Of a stretch of DNA of 64,000 nt, positions 46,492 through 58,744 are shown piece by piece. The DNA comes from Phycomyces blakesleeanus NRRL 1555(-) (Eukaryota; Mucoromycota; Mucoromycetes; Mucorales; Phycomycetaceae). The translations under genes were made by a program, and so were the position numbers. Under the pieces are notes generated by a model. It worked only from the letters and a program-made list of their open reading frames with translations, ran no database searches and had not been told where the DNA came from. Positions within the stretch are counted from its first letter, which is position 1; the number at the start of each line of letters is the position of its first letter. The stretch lies in NCBI RefSeq assembly GCF_001638985.1, contig NW_017265146.1, positions 62,001-126,000 on the forward strand, given 5' to 3'.

Positions 46492-47914
46492 CTAGTCGAA
46501 AGGGATAGGCCGAGGACCATTATTATTTCTGTTCCTTATCGCAGAAGCAGCAATGGCACTCGGGACAGGGATACCACAGCACGGAGGAGGTTCTTGGCCA
46601 AGAGCATAAACATCACCGGAAGGAATTCCAGGAGAAGAATTCTCATGTGCGTGATGATGAACATGCCCACAGTCACCTTGTGTACCTTCTGCATTGATCG
46701 AACCACCTTCAAAGTGAATAATACTACCAAACATGAAATGTTGCATGATTGGAAGTTTTCCAAGAACTTCTGCCTTGTACATCTTGATCATTCCTTGGTT
46801 CACTTTGGACCATAGCTTACACGCAGATATATCATCCAACATGGGTGAGTGCCAACGGAGAGAGGCAGTTGTCTTGACAGTGTTGATGAAATGAATACAT
46901 GCAAGGTACATATAATCTTTTGAAAATTCTTCAACAATCTCAGAATCGTGAATAGATTTGGGGCGAATGTACTTGTGGTCTGTATAGAGAGTCAGTAATT
47001 AAGTATAATTAGCCAAGAATACAGTATTTACCGATCAACTGAGATGAACCAAATAAGAATGGTAAGAAATGATAATCATCCAAACCCCATACACCGTGGG
47101 ATCCAGCAGGCTCCAACCAATACTCAAACTGCAATTTACGCATCAATTCGATATACCTAAAGCAATAGCTATGTTACTCTCACCCAAAAAAAAGTAGACA
47201 CCTATAGAGGACTTACTTTACAAAGACCTTCAAGACTACAGCCTTATCGTCTTCTTTTGTAAGTACACTGAGTTTCTCCAAGCACAGCCTACAGATGTAA
47301 GATACACAATATTGATACATGGTACCCGAAGCGCTTGGTTGATTTTATGATAAAACTTACAGCCATGCCATAAAATTGGCTTCATGACCTGTTCCGTAAT
47401 CTATCCGCTTACGGTCTCCAAAGCTGTCCAAAAAGTACCTTCCAACTTCTTTGATAGCTTCTTCTTCTACTAAGCGGCCCATCAGGTCATTCAAACTCTG
47501 TATAATGATCATATAAATATACATATTATCCTAAAAATGCACTGGACAACTTACGTCTTGAACTTTGTCGTAAAACACTCGAAATGAAGGATTGCCGAAG
47601 CGAGACTTTGAGTTCTCGACAGGAGGGATATCTGTCACCCATTGTGCGAGTTGATCTAAGATTTTCAAAATCTTTTTGACGTTCTTTATTTTCAGACAAG
47701 CTCATGTTAGTCATATTTAATAAACATGTAAGCAGATGCATAAATAAATTTGCCCTACATCAGACGCAGGAAGCTCCTTGTCAATTTTTTGGCCTTTGAC
47801 AGATTCATTCAAACGCAAGATGTAGTCAATATAAGTACTGTAGGCATCAGACTTTAAAAATTCTTCAAGATGCTCTTTGGTGATGATTCTTTTTACAGGA
47901 ATTTGAAATGTCAT
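46492..47914 (-). CDS. RRD2: Phosphotyrosyl phosphatase activator (PP2A activator, PTPA)
   Basis: Six exons (47914-47759, 47683-47555, 47497-47361, 47288-47217, 47156-47032, 46979-46492) give 368 residues, normal for the family. Conserved blocks in order: [68 protein letters not shown] (ATP-binding region), [50 protein letters not shown] and [20 protein letters not shown]. Known role: a prolyl isomerase-like chaperone that helps load metal and activate PP2A catalytic subunits. Beyond the core, a tail of about 70 residues includes a His-rich stretch ([11 protein letters not shown]). The gene is head-to-head with URB2. Whether it equals yeast RRD1 or RRD2 cannot be told here. Confidence 0.93.
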
Positions 47915-48064
47915 TCTAATAAGCTCGACAACATTTCTCTCTCCACGGCATGCGAGTATTTCTAATGTCAGTAGTGACTGCGAATGTCCAAAATCAGAAG
48001 AAGAAAAAAAAAGTTGGCAAAAGGACATTTGCAAATCTCAAGACGATCTCGTAATTTAAAGGCC
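47915..48064. promoter_or_regulatory. Shared divergent promoter of PTPA and URB2
   Basis: Only 150 bases separate the two start codons. The segment contains a CT-rich spot (CATTTCTCTCTCCACGG), a GTCAGTAGTGACTGCG partial palindrome and an A run. If the in-frame ATG at 47984 is used for URB2, the gap shrinks to 69 bases. No TATA box is evident on either side. Confidence 0.65.
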
Positions 48065-51000
48065 ATGTCCGAATTGTCGTCCGAAAAGATCGCAAGGGCC
48101 CTAAAAGGAGCAGGACTTTCTTCAAAGCAGAGGATTGAAGCTGCAACCGAAGCTTGGCTTAACGATGATCTATTTTTTCCTAACAAGGATGATTTTCTCT
48201 TTGAGTGGCTATGCAATTTGTTAATCCGATCTAATTTGAAAAAGTGAGTTTGATACTCTAATAAAATTAATAGAAGCCAAAAGAAAGTTTTTAGAAAATT
48301 AATTACTAATGTTTTCCATTGGCCTGTGTGAAGCCCTAATGAGTCTCCACTACTGAATATAGCTTATTGGCAGCTACTTAACAAACTTATGGAACACTAT
48401 GACGCGAGAGTAAAGCTGGATCGCAAAAGAACCCCACCTGTCATTCGTGCATATCTCGTCCTTGCAATAAGCAGAGTTTTGGAGTATTTGTACACTAAAC
48501 TAAAAGACGATGTGAAGAAACGAACAGAGATGCTTACAGAACTAAACCATTGTGTGCAACTCTTGTTCTCGAACTCATTTACATATTCATATCGTCCTAC
48601 ATTTGAACACATGGCAATCATTGTGGATCAGATTGCAACTGGCCTGTCCATTCAAATTGACCTCACTAAAAAAGGAAGTCTAACCGAAGCTAAATCAATG
48701 GAAAATCTTGCACGACTTTCCGAGAACATTTTAGAACGTTATGATAGTCAAATAATCCAAGCAGGAAACCCGAGAAAGGTACACGCAAAGGCAGACCTAA
48801 GAACCTGGGGATACAATGAAGAGAGGTTATTAGAATACTAAAATTAAGAATGGCTTGTTTTTTATTATTAGATTTATACTTCAATTATAGGAGGATCCTT
48901 TAGATCACTCTTGGCGATTAGACGTCGTGTTCTTACACTAGAAGATGGCCAGACATACATCGGTGTCTCCCAAAGGATAACCGATGTTCTTACAAATGCC
49001 ATGTTCCATCCCGACAATATTTCAGAATATGTCTCCCTTTTGAAAGACGCATTTGCCAACGTCCAAAACACAAACTCACTTAAACAAATACCTTATGTAA
49101 AAAGTACATTTGATGAATTGACAAGTATGGTAACACAATCAAAGGATAAAGAAGTTTTAATTGATGGTAAGTGGATTCATACATGTATAATAAATAACTG
49201 TAAAAATAATAATATAATTTGTTTTATTAACATGCTTTTACTTATATCTATGTTTTTTTCTTTAAAAAAAAGCATTGGATGTCCTTCCTACTTTATTTTC
49301 TAGCTTTGTGGTTGGATTCCGTACAAAACGCGAGATGCAAATTTCATCAACTATGCAGGAAATAGAGCGTACAGTAGAGTTTGGATTTTTTATTGAAGCA
49401 TTGTCTATTCTAAACAAGGCAAGAGGAGGCTCCCCGAAGTTTTATCTAAAGTCGCTCGGTGGATTGTTGAAGCAGCTTCTTCAACTGAATGTCTATAGTG
49501 CTCGTAACGATGATATTACTAAATCTGAGCAGACTGTCCTAAACGTGATCGGAGATGATATGGTTACTTATATGAGTGATCTAAAGAGTAAGCATTTTAT
49601 TACAAGGTATAATAATTTGATTGTGAAGAATTCTAATATTTGAGTAGAGTATGATCAAGGCCTTATATTCGATGTGGCAGACACTTTACTACAAATTGAT
49701 CTCTCCTTTATTGAGTCACGTATTACTTCTTTCTGGCCTGGACTCTTAAACGTAATTACCAAAAGAAATTTTCGTTGTATTTACTCATAAATCTAACTAT
49801 GCACTTAAATAGCCTGTCAAAGAAGCCGAGAAGTCATGCTTGACATTCACCAAATCGGTATTGCAAGTTTACTCTGCATCAAGACAAATTGATATTTTTG
49901 TCAACGATTTTCTTGTCGCACTTGACGCCATTGATTTTGAAGACGCCTACACAATTTTAGCCAAACCATTGTTCTCAAGGGAATTCTTGGAAGTGTATGT
50001 TTACACACACATGTTTACAATATGATATTAAGTCTATATGTCTTTTAGGTTTGCGATGACTGTCAATAAGCATATGCCCGCAGCTCAGGCTCTTGCAATC
50101 TTCGAACGTTTCGCCACCGAACTTTACACTGCTGCAAAGCAAGTATCCCAAACTCCTGCACCGAAGAAACACAAGCGTTCTCAGGCACAAAAGGCAAATA
50201 GAAAACCAGTTGCTCGTTTCATCATCGTTTATCTTGTTGAATATGTTGGCGCACTTCGCCTTAGTCAGCATCAACGTCGAAGCTTTGTAAAGGCGTCAAA
50301 AGACCTTTTCGAACAATTTATCCAACCAAGTTTAGAGCAGTGGATGGAGTCAAAAACTGATATCGAATGCACAGCTCTACCTGCTATTCAGATACATTTC
50401 TCTTTGACCAACACATTGTTTGATGTTTATTGGAAACACTTGGAGGAAGATCAGCGCGAGTGGCTGGCAACGGTTCTTAAAGAGGTTTTTAAGAGCAATT
50501 TTAAGAGAAAGACACAGAGTGCAAGAATTTCAGTAGTTACCAGTGTAAGTAAATTACAATATATATTGATATTGGCATTTAAATAACTTTATTGATTTAA
50601 TTTAATTTAGGTTGATGCATTGCTTCAACATGCTTACTTTGCATCCCTTGTTAGTGAGAATACCCCTGCTAGACAAACTTCCGAGTTAGTAAACACCGCT
50701 CTAGATGCTATAGTTGATACAAAACATGAGGAGGAAGTCTCTTGGGATGGGACTCTTGTTCACTTAGATAGCAGCCAGAAGGTTAATCTTGCTTGTTGGA
50801 AGTTGATCACAGATGAATGGTTTGACGTTGTGTGGTAAGTAAGACAATATATATATTACTTGATCTAATTTTTTTGGTGTATAGTCGCTTTGTTAGTAAC
50901 GAGCATGCTGAAAAGATCTCCTCGATTACACTACTATCTTTGGTTCATACTCCAAACTCGGAAAATTACAATCCTAATGTTCTCACTTTCCAAGTACTCA

Positions 51001-53923
51001 ATAAAACCCTGCTACGGTCTGCCAACTTCTACGAAGCTAGATGCTTGAAAGGTAAGAGACCAATAAGCAACGAAATATAATTTTGTATAAAAGGTTTTAT
51101 TGACTTTTATATATTGTATTATAGATCACACTATTAAAACTTTGGTAAAGGGACTTATCGAGCTTTTCCGTGCCGATATTTTGGAGCAAAGCTCTAATCC
51201 GTCAACAAAACTGTTGGCTCGCTCAATAATTGATTTAAAGCTTGGTTTCGAAAACCCTCTCAATTTATCGGCTGAAGATATTTCCAGATTACGAGATACT
51301 TTGGAACCTTTGGATGCAATGGATGAAGAAATCAATGATGCTAGTACAAAATGTGTTGATCAAATTGCTATGTTTATGAAGCTCTTCTCCCTTTTTCCTA
51401 TGGAATACTATGATAAAGCTTATCGTAGACAGGCTATGGCATTGTCATTTTACGCTGATGCCTGGGTTATTTCCAACAAATCTGCCGATTCAGGATCCCG
51501 CATCAAAGCATCCCTTGTGTGTCGAAATCTTCAAGCAAGACTCATCAGTACGCATACAGTCAAACCTTTCTTGGTAATTTTTCTCTTTCTCTTTCTATAA
51601 ATTACATTTGTGTTATGGGCTTAGGAACTCTTTGTATAAAATATTTATTTTCTTTACCCTTTTTACAGGTTCTTGATCCCAAATTTCTCAACTGGTTTGT
51701 TCATTCTATCAACGAACTTCCTACCAACAATGACTTGAGCGTTATGAAGCAACTGTCTTCTTTAAAGAAGCTAACCTCTGATGTTAACCGAGACGTGTTG
51801 AGGTATAAATAATCAATACAAATGTTTCAACCCAAGAAACTTATTTTATTTTACTTTTTTTTTTTAAAAAAAGTCTGATGCTCTCTCATACTGGAAAAAA
51901 GTCACAAGATGCCTCTGCATCTGACTATGTGGAACAGATATTAAAACTTAGTGTAGAGCCTCTGAAAAAACATGATAAGACCCGCACAATCGGCGCAAGC
52001 ATCTGGATGACCAGTATAATTGAAACCCTCAACAGTTACATTCGTACTCGTGTCAGCTCCCTGGTTCATAACAAAATGTAGGAACCATATACATCTATTA
52101 CGTGGAGAAGCTAATTCTTTTTTTTTTCAACAGGCATAGTTCTTTGGATATTAATGATACTGTATATGCTTCAAAGACCATTGCCTCTGTTGGCTGTTAT
52201 GTGATTGAATCACTCGACAAAGCAAAAGAAGAAGTGTCAGAAATGTTAGAATTGGTCAGAATAATTGAAGATGAAAATGAGCAGAACAAAATTATTATGG
52301 ATTTTACTACTGAATTTATAAAAGCAAACCATGTCCTTGTACTGGCCCATTTGCTACAGGATTATGTTCATAATATTGGATCTGCTGCAGAATCTGGTAA
52401 TATATACGTATAGATTACAAGCCAGTTTTTGCTGGAACTAACTAGTATCATTTATTTAGTGGTCGATACTGCTCAATTATCAAAGAAGCTTGTGACTCTC
52501 TCTTCTCCCTTTATTCAATTCATGCAAGCATCTCTTCGTCCGTCTACTTTATTAAGCGCTGAATTGAAAACGGAAGTGTTGAATATGACTACCGCATTTA
52601 TCGCCGCATTTTGTATGACCTTGTCGCGTTACCAGCAAGTACATACCACCAAACGTGTCATTGCAGTTATTTGGTTTGTGTATTCTATGGTTTCTAAATC
52701 AGGTAAGTTAATATATTATATACTGCAATATATCTAACATCATATTAGGAGATCAAGCATCAATCGACTCCTTATCGGCTACTTTCTCTGCATGGATTCA
52801 AACACTTTCTAAGGAAGAATATGAAATTCTTATCAAAAGCTTTATTGAAGAAAGTGAAGAGGAGACAGCCCAGAAGGATGATATTGATCGATTACACAGC
52901 CATCAAGTATTCTTGTCATTACTGAAGCTTGTTGTGTTGAATAGTACTGATGGTAATTGCAAGTTTATTAAATAAGTATTATCTCGGCTCATTTTTTTCT
53001 GTATCTTTTTAATAGCACAAAAAAATAACCTAAAGAAATGGATTCCTAAATTCGTTCTCAAACAGTCGCTGATTGTTGGAAAGACACGATCGTTGGAGCT
53101 TTTGTCTCAAACGATATTACTTCTTATCAATGTAACCTATGATAATGTAAGTTTTGCTGATAGTTTAATGCTTTATAATACAAATAAAATCTCATGAATA
53201 TCGGTCTATTATTAGGAATACTCGTTCTCAAGTTTTGACATGTCGCTTATCTTATCTTGCCTACTCCAAATTGCCAGTCCAAATGCTCCCGAAAGATTTG
53301 GTGACCAACTCAACAAGGATATTGTGTCTGCACTTTTCGACAATTGCTGCGATGTGCTTGCAAACATTCTCCGTAACCACCGTGATTCATTAATTGATGT
53401 TATGCCTACATTTTTGGGTATCATACAATCCCTCTTACACTGCTTCAAATCTACCCATCTTTCATTGATCACAAAGAAGAGAAAGTCGATCGACAAGAAA
53501 AACGGTACAGACGCATCAGAATCACTTGTCGCACATGGAAAAACAATTGCTTTGTTTGCAAAATTCGCTCCTTTAGATGATTCTTCTGCGGAAAAATTTG
53601 CACGTTTACTTTCCCTCATACCTCAAAAGAACCCATCGAACCAGAAATCCAATAGTTCTGTATCACTGGCGTTATGGCGCTCGATGCCAAGATATGTTCC
53701 ATATGTATTGATGGAATACTTTACTATCCAGTCAAACTCTACCATGAGCATTGCAAGACCTCAGATCAAGGCTATACTAACTCCGAGCCTGTATGAGATC
53801 TTGGACATGTGCACTGATGCAGATCGTAGTTTGATCATGACTGCATTGGATGGATCTGGAAAGAGTCTATTCAAAACATTCTTTGCAAGCTGGAAAGATA
53901 CTCATAAATATACTGGCCAGTAA
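48065..53923 (+). CDS. URB2: Urb2/Npa2 family ribosome biogenesis protein
   Basis: Seventeen exons (48065-48243, 48334-48778, 48872-49166, 49273-49587, 49648-49751, 49813-49994, 50049-50544, 50611-50834, 50885-51051, 51125-51573, 51669-51802, 51874-52077, 52134-52396, 52460-52702, 52749-52952, 53016-53146, 53216-53923) give 1580 residues; every junction keeps frame. The N-terminus SSKQRIEAATEAWLNDDLFFPNKDDFLFEWLC and the C-terminal domain (NAPERFGDQLNKDIVSALFD, LWRSMPRYVPYVLMEYF, LTPSLYEILDMCTDADRSLI, ALDGSGKSLFKTFFASWK) match the Urb2/Npa2 family; the middle is helical repeat. Known role: a nucleolar factor in early 60S assembly and 27S pre-rRNA processing, with Npa1/Urb1. An in-frame ATG at 47984 would add a strongly basic 27-residue leader (SKIRRRKKKLAKG), possibly a nucleolar signal. 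Upstream acceptors in some introns follow A runs. Confidence 0.9.
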
Positions 53924-54273
53924 TAGCTGCAATTATAGAACATTGGCTAGTATATGTAACGTTTTAATTTATCCTTCACTTTTTTTCTATCATTTTTTTT
54001 TTCATTTTAAACTTCAACCTATTCTTACATAAATTACAGTCTTAAAAAACTGTCAAACCTTTTAGGGTACTCACTCATCAGCTCAGGGCTCTACAAAAAT
54101 GTGCATTTGAATACACAAAAACACGTTAGAAATATATATATATATAAGCGGTAGGCAGATGTAAATTCAAAAATAAGATTTGAATAAGAAAGATTTTAAT
54201 CTAGCCAATCATATCATGCTTCATCTGTCTACAGTTAATTTGAAAAAAAAAACCCCCAAAAAGCCATTCAATA
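53924..54273. other. Spacer before the nested element island
   Basis: No gene seen; AT-rich 3' flank of URB2 with a (TA)n tract near 54132. Confidence 0.5.
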
Positions 54274-54415
54274 GGGGGTTTCATTATCTCTTAGGATTAG
54301 GATTCGGAAAGCGGGTGTTTAAATAATGAAATGATTGGCTGAGAAGAATTTGAATAGAATTAAAATGTGTAGATTTAATCCGAAGGAAAAGGCTTTCGGA
54401 TTGAAATTTAGGATT

Positions 54416-54708
54416 GGTATTGTTGGCCGAGGCCGAAGGCCGAAGGCCTATACCTATTATTCGAAGAGACAGAGACTCTGGCTGAGTTACCATCAATTCT
54501 TTATTGAGACGAAAATTTTAAATAAAAGCTTGCTATTGCTATAATACTATTCTTTATCATCTATTCGCGAGTGGTATATATTATAATAAGGAAGGGAAGG
54601 GAAGGGAGGGCACAGCCAGAGTCTCTGTCTCTTCGAATAATAGGTATAGGCCTTCGGCCTCGGCCAACAATACCATTATTCTTCATTCGCCAGAGACTCT
54701 GGCTGTGT
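54416..54708. repeat. DIRS internal inverted repeats / complementary region
   Basis: 54416-54484 and 54613-54674 are near-perfect inverted copies (including GGCCGAAGGCC and CGAAGAGACAGAGACTC), with one extra GCCGAAG unit on the left. 54679-54708 is the inverted copy of the right terminus (58517-58545). Confidence 0.85.
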
Positions 54709-55780
54709 GTCCAGATAACCGCTAGAAGAAGTCAAAGTCATGGTAGAGAAATTGCTAACAGTCTGTCGTGACAAGCGGTAAAATGTGTCAAAAACGGCGG
54801 AGGAATCCCATGAGCCGTGTACAAGAATGTCTTCAACCGAAGCACCAGAAGCCAAAGCCAGAGTAGGTCCGAGAGTCCGGGCCTTGGGGAGGAGGGCACC
54901 AGAAGGACGAGGGATCTTCTCCATGAGAAATTGAATATGCTTGGATGTCCGTTCTTATCCAATGGGTCTATCATAATTACGGACGTCACGTACTAATCGT
55001 TGCAAAGTCACCTGAGAGAGGACAGGGTGAGGCCGAACGCAGACCGAGAAGGCGATGTTGGACTTGTAGGCTAGATAGGTGGCGATGGGGCAAAGTAAGG
55101 GGTCCTCATGAGGTTGAATGGCGACAACCCTTTCGATGCGTCTACCCGAACGTTTTTCTTTGGGGGCGACAATGACCAAGCGAAGGATACCATTGTCTCT
55201 TGATGTACGGCGGTCATCGACTCATTCCAAATCGGTGGGACGCAGAAACCCACAAATGGCAAGAAGCCAGCACAACTTAAGTGTGAGATCTATCGCATTA
55301 ATTGTGTCATTAGGACCAAGGTTATGAATGAACTGAATGACCGGGGCAATATCATATGTTGGACGGTGGAAAGACAGTAGGTTCTGTTCGTTGAGTGCGG
55401 AAAAGAATTCAATGTAGGTAGAGTCTTTGACAATAGAATCTTTATCCGAGTACAAATCAAGAATGGCGGAGCAGTAGGCTTGACAAGTGGATGCTTTCCA
55501 TTTCAAATGGGTAGCGCCATAGGCCAGATAGTTGACTATATGAACGGGATTAGGAATGAAAGGGTCGACGTCGTGGTGGTGTGTCCAGTCGATGTAAGAG
55601 CGTTGAATACGGTTATAGGATCGTCGGGAGTGGTTGCGATCGCGGTTGAGGATGATGGTGTTGGCATTGTCATCGAATCCTTGGTCTTCTAACCTCCGCA
55701 ATTTATGTCCCACGCGATCATGTTTCAGTGTGGGTTCTTCAGGAGAACGTGGCAGGCGCAGCCTGGTGCGGGAAGGACCA
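54676..55780 (-). pseudogene. DIRS tyrosine recombinase, two internal stops
   Basis: One frame runs through with stops at 55222-55224 (TGA) and around 54955 (TAA). The N-terminal DNA-binding half reads YIDWTHHHDVDPFIPNPVHI and ATHLKWKASTCQAYCSAIL. The catalytic half shows KLCWLLAICGFLRPTDLE (first Arg), LRLVIVAPKEK, and near the end LPKARTLGPTLALASG with VEDILVHGSWDSS, then FDTFYRL, which carries the final Tyr. In the HxxR position the Arg is seen but I do not see the usual His. In intact elements this enzyme integrates the circular DNA intermediate without target-site duplication. It partly overlaps the end of the reverse transcriptase reading frame. Confidence 0.85.
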
Positions 55781-57600
55781 GGTGACGAGGGATGGGGATT
55801 GGCAGGCGGGACGACAGCTGGAGGAGAGGATACCAGAGGTCGCTCGACCAGTTGGGCGTTATCAACGTAGCGGGAACCTTCTCGCGCTGTAGTTTTTGCA
55901 GTATGTGGAGAAGTAGGTTCCACGGCGGACAAAGATATAGGCGAGGCCAGGTTGTCCAAGGTACAGAAAGTGCGTCCATCGCAAATGCTTGCGGATCCCA
56001 TTTTCATGTCATGTACGTCGGAAGCTGGGTGTTCAGGCTCGATGCGAAGCAGTCGATGTGGTGGGGGCCCCACAGTGAGTCCAAGTGCCGAAAGAACGCT
56101 GGACAAATACTCCACTCTAGCTGCTGAATCAAGCTGCGAGAGGGAGGGTCGGCAGGGTTCAAGGGCGAGGGAATGTACGCCAGGCGGACACGGGTGCCAG
56201 TGACAAGGCATTGCTTCCACATGTCCGTGGCCAGATTCATGAGTTTGGCAGACCGGGTTCCTCCAAAATGATTGACATAGGCAATCGTGGTCATGTTGTC
56301 GCAGTAGATGCGAAGGGCTTTCCCTTGAAGGGGTGGAAGCTTGGTGGCAAAGGCAATGGTCAGCAATTCGAGGTAGTTGATGTGCTCGGTCTGTTGGTCT
56401 GTGGTCCATGTGCCAGACAGGACGGTGTTGTCGTACACGATGCCCCAACCGGTCTCCGAGGCGTCGGTGTATACTTCGACTTGAGGTACTTCTGGGAGGA
56501 ACGAGTGTCCATTCCATGCCTTCAGCTGGTCGATCCACTACTGAAGTTCCTGCCGAGCCATGGAAGAGAGATGTATCAGACTGGTCCATTGCAATCCGCG
56601 GTACAAGGCTTGGTTGCGTATGGATATCAGTTGCCGGGTTTTCAGGCGCGCGGGAAGGACTGCAAAAGTGGTTGTCTGGGCCTTGCTGATGAACGAGGAA
56701 AGCTGTCTTAAGGTGATTGTTGGGTTGTGGAGAAGGCGAGATGCTTCTCTCCGGATATTTCTCAACTTGGAGCGAGGGATGATTAGTGTCATATTCTTGC
56801 TGTTGATCACAAATCCTAGGTGTTCTATGGAGGCCGAGGGAGTTAGATGAGATTTGGTCGCTTTGATCAAGAAACCTAGTGACTGTAATTTGTCCACTAC
56901 TCGCTGTGTGTGCTGCAGGGACAGTGCTGGGGATCGGGCAATCACGATCAAGTCGTCGAGGTAAGCCGACAGACGAATCCCCTGTCGCCGTGCCCAACGA
57001 AGTACTGGGCGAATCATCTTCGTAAATACCAATGGGGACAAGGACAGGCCAAACGGCAAAACGCGGAACTGGTAAATGTGACCTTTCCAGGAGAACTGAA
57101 GATACTTGCGAGAGGACTTGGCGATCAGGATGTGCAGAAAAGCGTCTTGCAGGTCGACGCTGGTGAGGTAGTCGCCACGCTGGATCAACTGGCAGACGTG
57201 CTTGATGGATTCCATCTTGAACGATTGTTTCGGGATGTACTGATTGAGTGGTCGTAGGTTGAGGACAGGCCGGAGGTCGCCTGTCTTCTTCGGAATTGTG
57301 AAGATGCGCGAACGAAACCCTGGTTCGTGTACTTCCTCGATGGCTTTCTTGCACAGAAGGGACATGCTCTCCTGTTCGATCACATTGCTGTCCATCCGGC
57401 TGTGGTTCGTCAACGGTCCGGACGAGGAGATGGATGGCAGACGAGTGAAAGGGATGTCGTACCCTTGTTCGACGGTGCGTCGAACCCAGTGTTCGTTTGT
57501 GAGTTTGGTCCATGCGTTGCGAAATAGTTGAAGGCGCCCACCTAATGTGGTGTATTGGTTGTCTGAGACTTGGACAGCTGTGGGCGACTGTGAAAAACCT
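55725..57600 (-). pseudogene. DIRS reverse transcriptase-RNase H, two internal stops
   Basis: One frame, overlapping the 3' end of ORF1, with internal stops at 56538 (TAG) and 56004 (TGA). Reverse transcriptase landmarks: FRSRIFTIPKKTGDLRPV, SVDLQDAFLHI (motif A), FGLSLSPLVFTKM (motif B) and YLDDLIVIARS (motif C, YLDD). After the first stop RNase H follows: VEVYTDASETGWG, NYLELLTIAFA and IYCDNMTTI give its acidic residues, then IPSPLNPADPPSR. After the second stop a conserved tail (LYLCPPWNLLLHILQKL, ATLITPNWSSDLWYP) reaches about 55725. The RT motifs and their order match DIRS/YR elements rather than Ty1 or Ty3. Confidence 0.9.
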
Positions 57601-58390
57601 TCTTCGCGTCGTGGGGATGGGAAGATCGCTGGTAAGATGGGACTGGGGTAGCAGAAGTCGGGACAGATTGAGTGGGTTTGTTGGTCCGGTTTGATTGGCC
57701 GGTGCATTTTCCCTTTCTCGTTCGGGAAGGCCGTGCGGCGTCGTGCAAAGCACGCTGGAGCTTAGCTTGTTTCACAATTCGTTGAGAGTCGAGAAGTGGT
57801 TTGGGCTCCAAGGCAGAGTTGGTGACAATTGGTGAGATAGGCAGATTGGCATCTCGGCAGATATTATCACTACGCATCTGGGTGACAACAGAGGCAAGGT
57901 CTGATAGTAATTCATGCATAGTGTTGGCAAAACCCAACGCCTGTGTAACCTGGATAGATCCTTCCACAAGCACATCATGTGCGAACAGGTCGATGTGACG
58001 GGTGAGACCAGATAGGCGGAACTGAATATCAGCGAGTTGGGCATCAGTACGTTTGGTGTGAGTTCCCACGCCACTGTAGTTGAGAACAGGGGCTTGGTAC
58101 TGACGAAGTACATTTCGTGGGCAGTTAAGGAGGAATCGGCGGCGAGAGGCTTCGTCCAAGGGTTGCCGGAAGAAGTCGCGCTCCATCCTGGGAATGGCTT
58201 TAATAAGTTCGGGGAAAGGAGTGAGCTCAGATGCGATAGGTCGTTCGACAATATGGTCGGTAGGTAGCATTGTGTCGTCGTCATCAGCAGGAGAACCGTC
58301 AAGGGCCACAGGAGGAGCAGCAGAGCGTGCTTCCAAAGCTTCCATGCGGGTGAGGAGAGCTTGTAAAGTGTCGTGGATATCATTTGTCAA
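57542..58390 (-). CDS. DIRS ORF1 (Gag-like)
   Basis: Intact ORF of 282 residues. An N-terminal predicted coiled coil (DTLQALLTRMEALEAR) is followed by an acidic stretch, then a conserved block with FFRQPLDEASRRRFLLNCPR and TQALGFANTMHELLSDLA. The C-terminal 90 residues are basic and Ser/Thr/Pro-rich (RPSRTRKGKC, NRTNKPTQSVP), a plausible nucleic-acid-binding tail; no CCHC knuckle is seen. It overlaps the start of the reverse transcriptase frame. Presumed to coat element RNA. It is the only undamaged ORF of this copy, and the stand-alone ORF at 44179-44712 is its diverged relative. Confidence 0.82.
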   Translation of the reverse strand: MTNDIHDTLQALLTRMEALEARSAAPPVALDGSPADDDDTMLPTDHIVERPIASELTPFPELIKAIPRMERDFFRQPLDEASRRRFLLNCPRNVLRQYQAPVLNYSGVGTHTKRTDAQLADIQFRLSGLTRHIDLFAHDVLVEGSIQVTQALGFANTMHELLSDLASVVTQMRSDNICRDANLPISPIVTNSALEPKPLLDSQRIVKQAKLQRALHDAARPSRTRKGKCTGQSNRTNKPTQSVPTSATPVPSYQRSSHPHDAKKVFHSRPQLSKSQTTNTPH

Positions 58391-58744
58391 CTTGGATCTT
58401 CGATAAAGTCGAGCGGTTGAATACCAGGAGCGAAAGAAAAGATGATAAAGAATAGTATTATAGCAATAGCAAGCTTTTATTTAAAATTTTCGTCTCAATA
58501 AAGAATTGATGGTAACACAGCCAGAGTCTCCGGCGAATGAAGAATAATAATCCTAATCCTAAGAGATAATAGATAGCTTGTTAATAGAGTTGAACTTCTT
58601 CTTGCCAAAATTAGCAGTCGTTTATTTTCGCCGCTGGAATTATTTCATCGACTTAGGACTAGGGTATGATTGTGGCAATTATTTGTCCACTTTTTTCATA
58701 AATTATTTGGATATTATTAGAAATTTATAGTGAAAATATACATT

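Larger units (their letters stand above)
54287..58566 (-). mobile_element. DIRS-type (tyrosine recombinase) retrotransposon
   Basis: The element reads right to left: Gag-like ORF1, reverse transcriptase with RNase H, then tyrosine recombinase. No integrase or protease was seen. Its ends are inverted, as in DIRS1: TCTCTTAGGATTAGGATT at 54287 and its complement ending 58566, and a long block shared between 54481-54561 and 58450-58519 (inverted). The right-end segment 58517-58545 is repeated in inverted form at 54679-54708 inside the left part, the internal complementary region expected of the DIRS replication model. The left terminal repeat carries about 160 extra bases. Coding regions have premature stops, so this copy is not autonomous. 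GC content is well above the surrounding AT-rich DNA. Confidence 0.92.

Noticed and set aside
55780..57753. First two-thirds of an 843-codon frame through the DIRS element
   Set aside because: The residues there are His/Pro/Arg-rich noise in an alternate frame of the reverse transcriptase; only the part after about 55780 is the recombinase.
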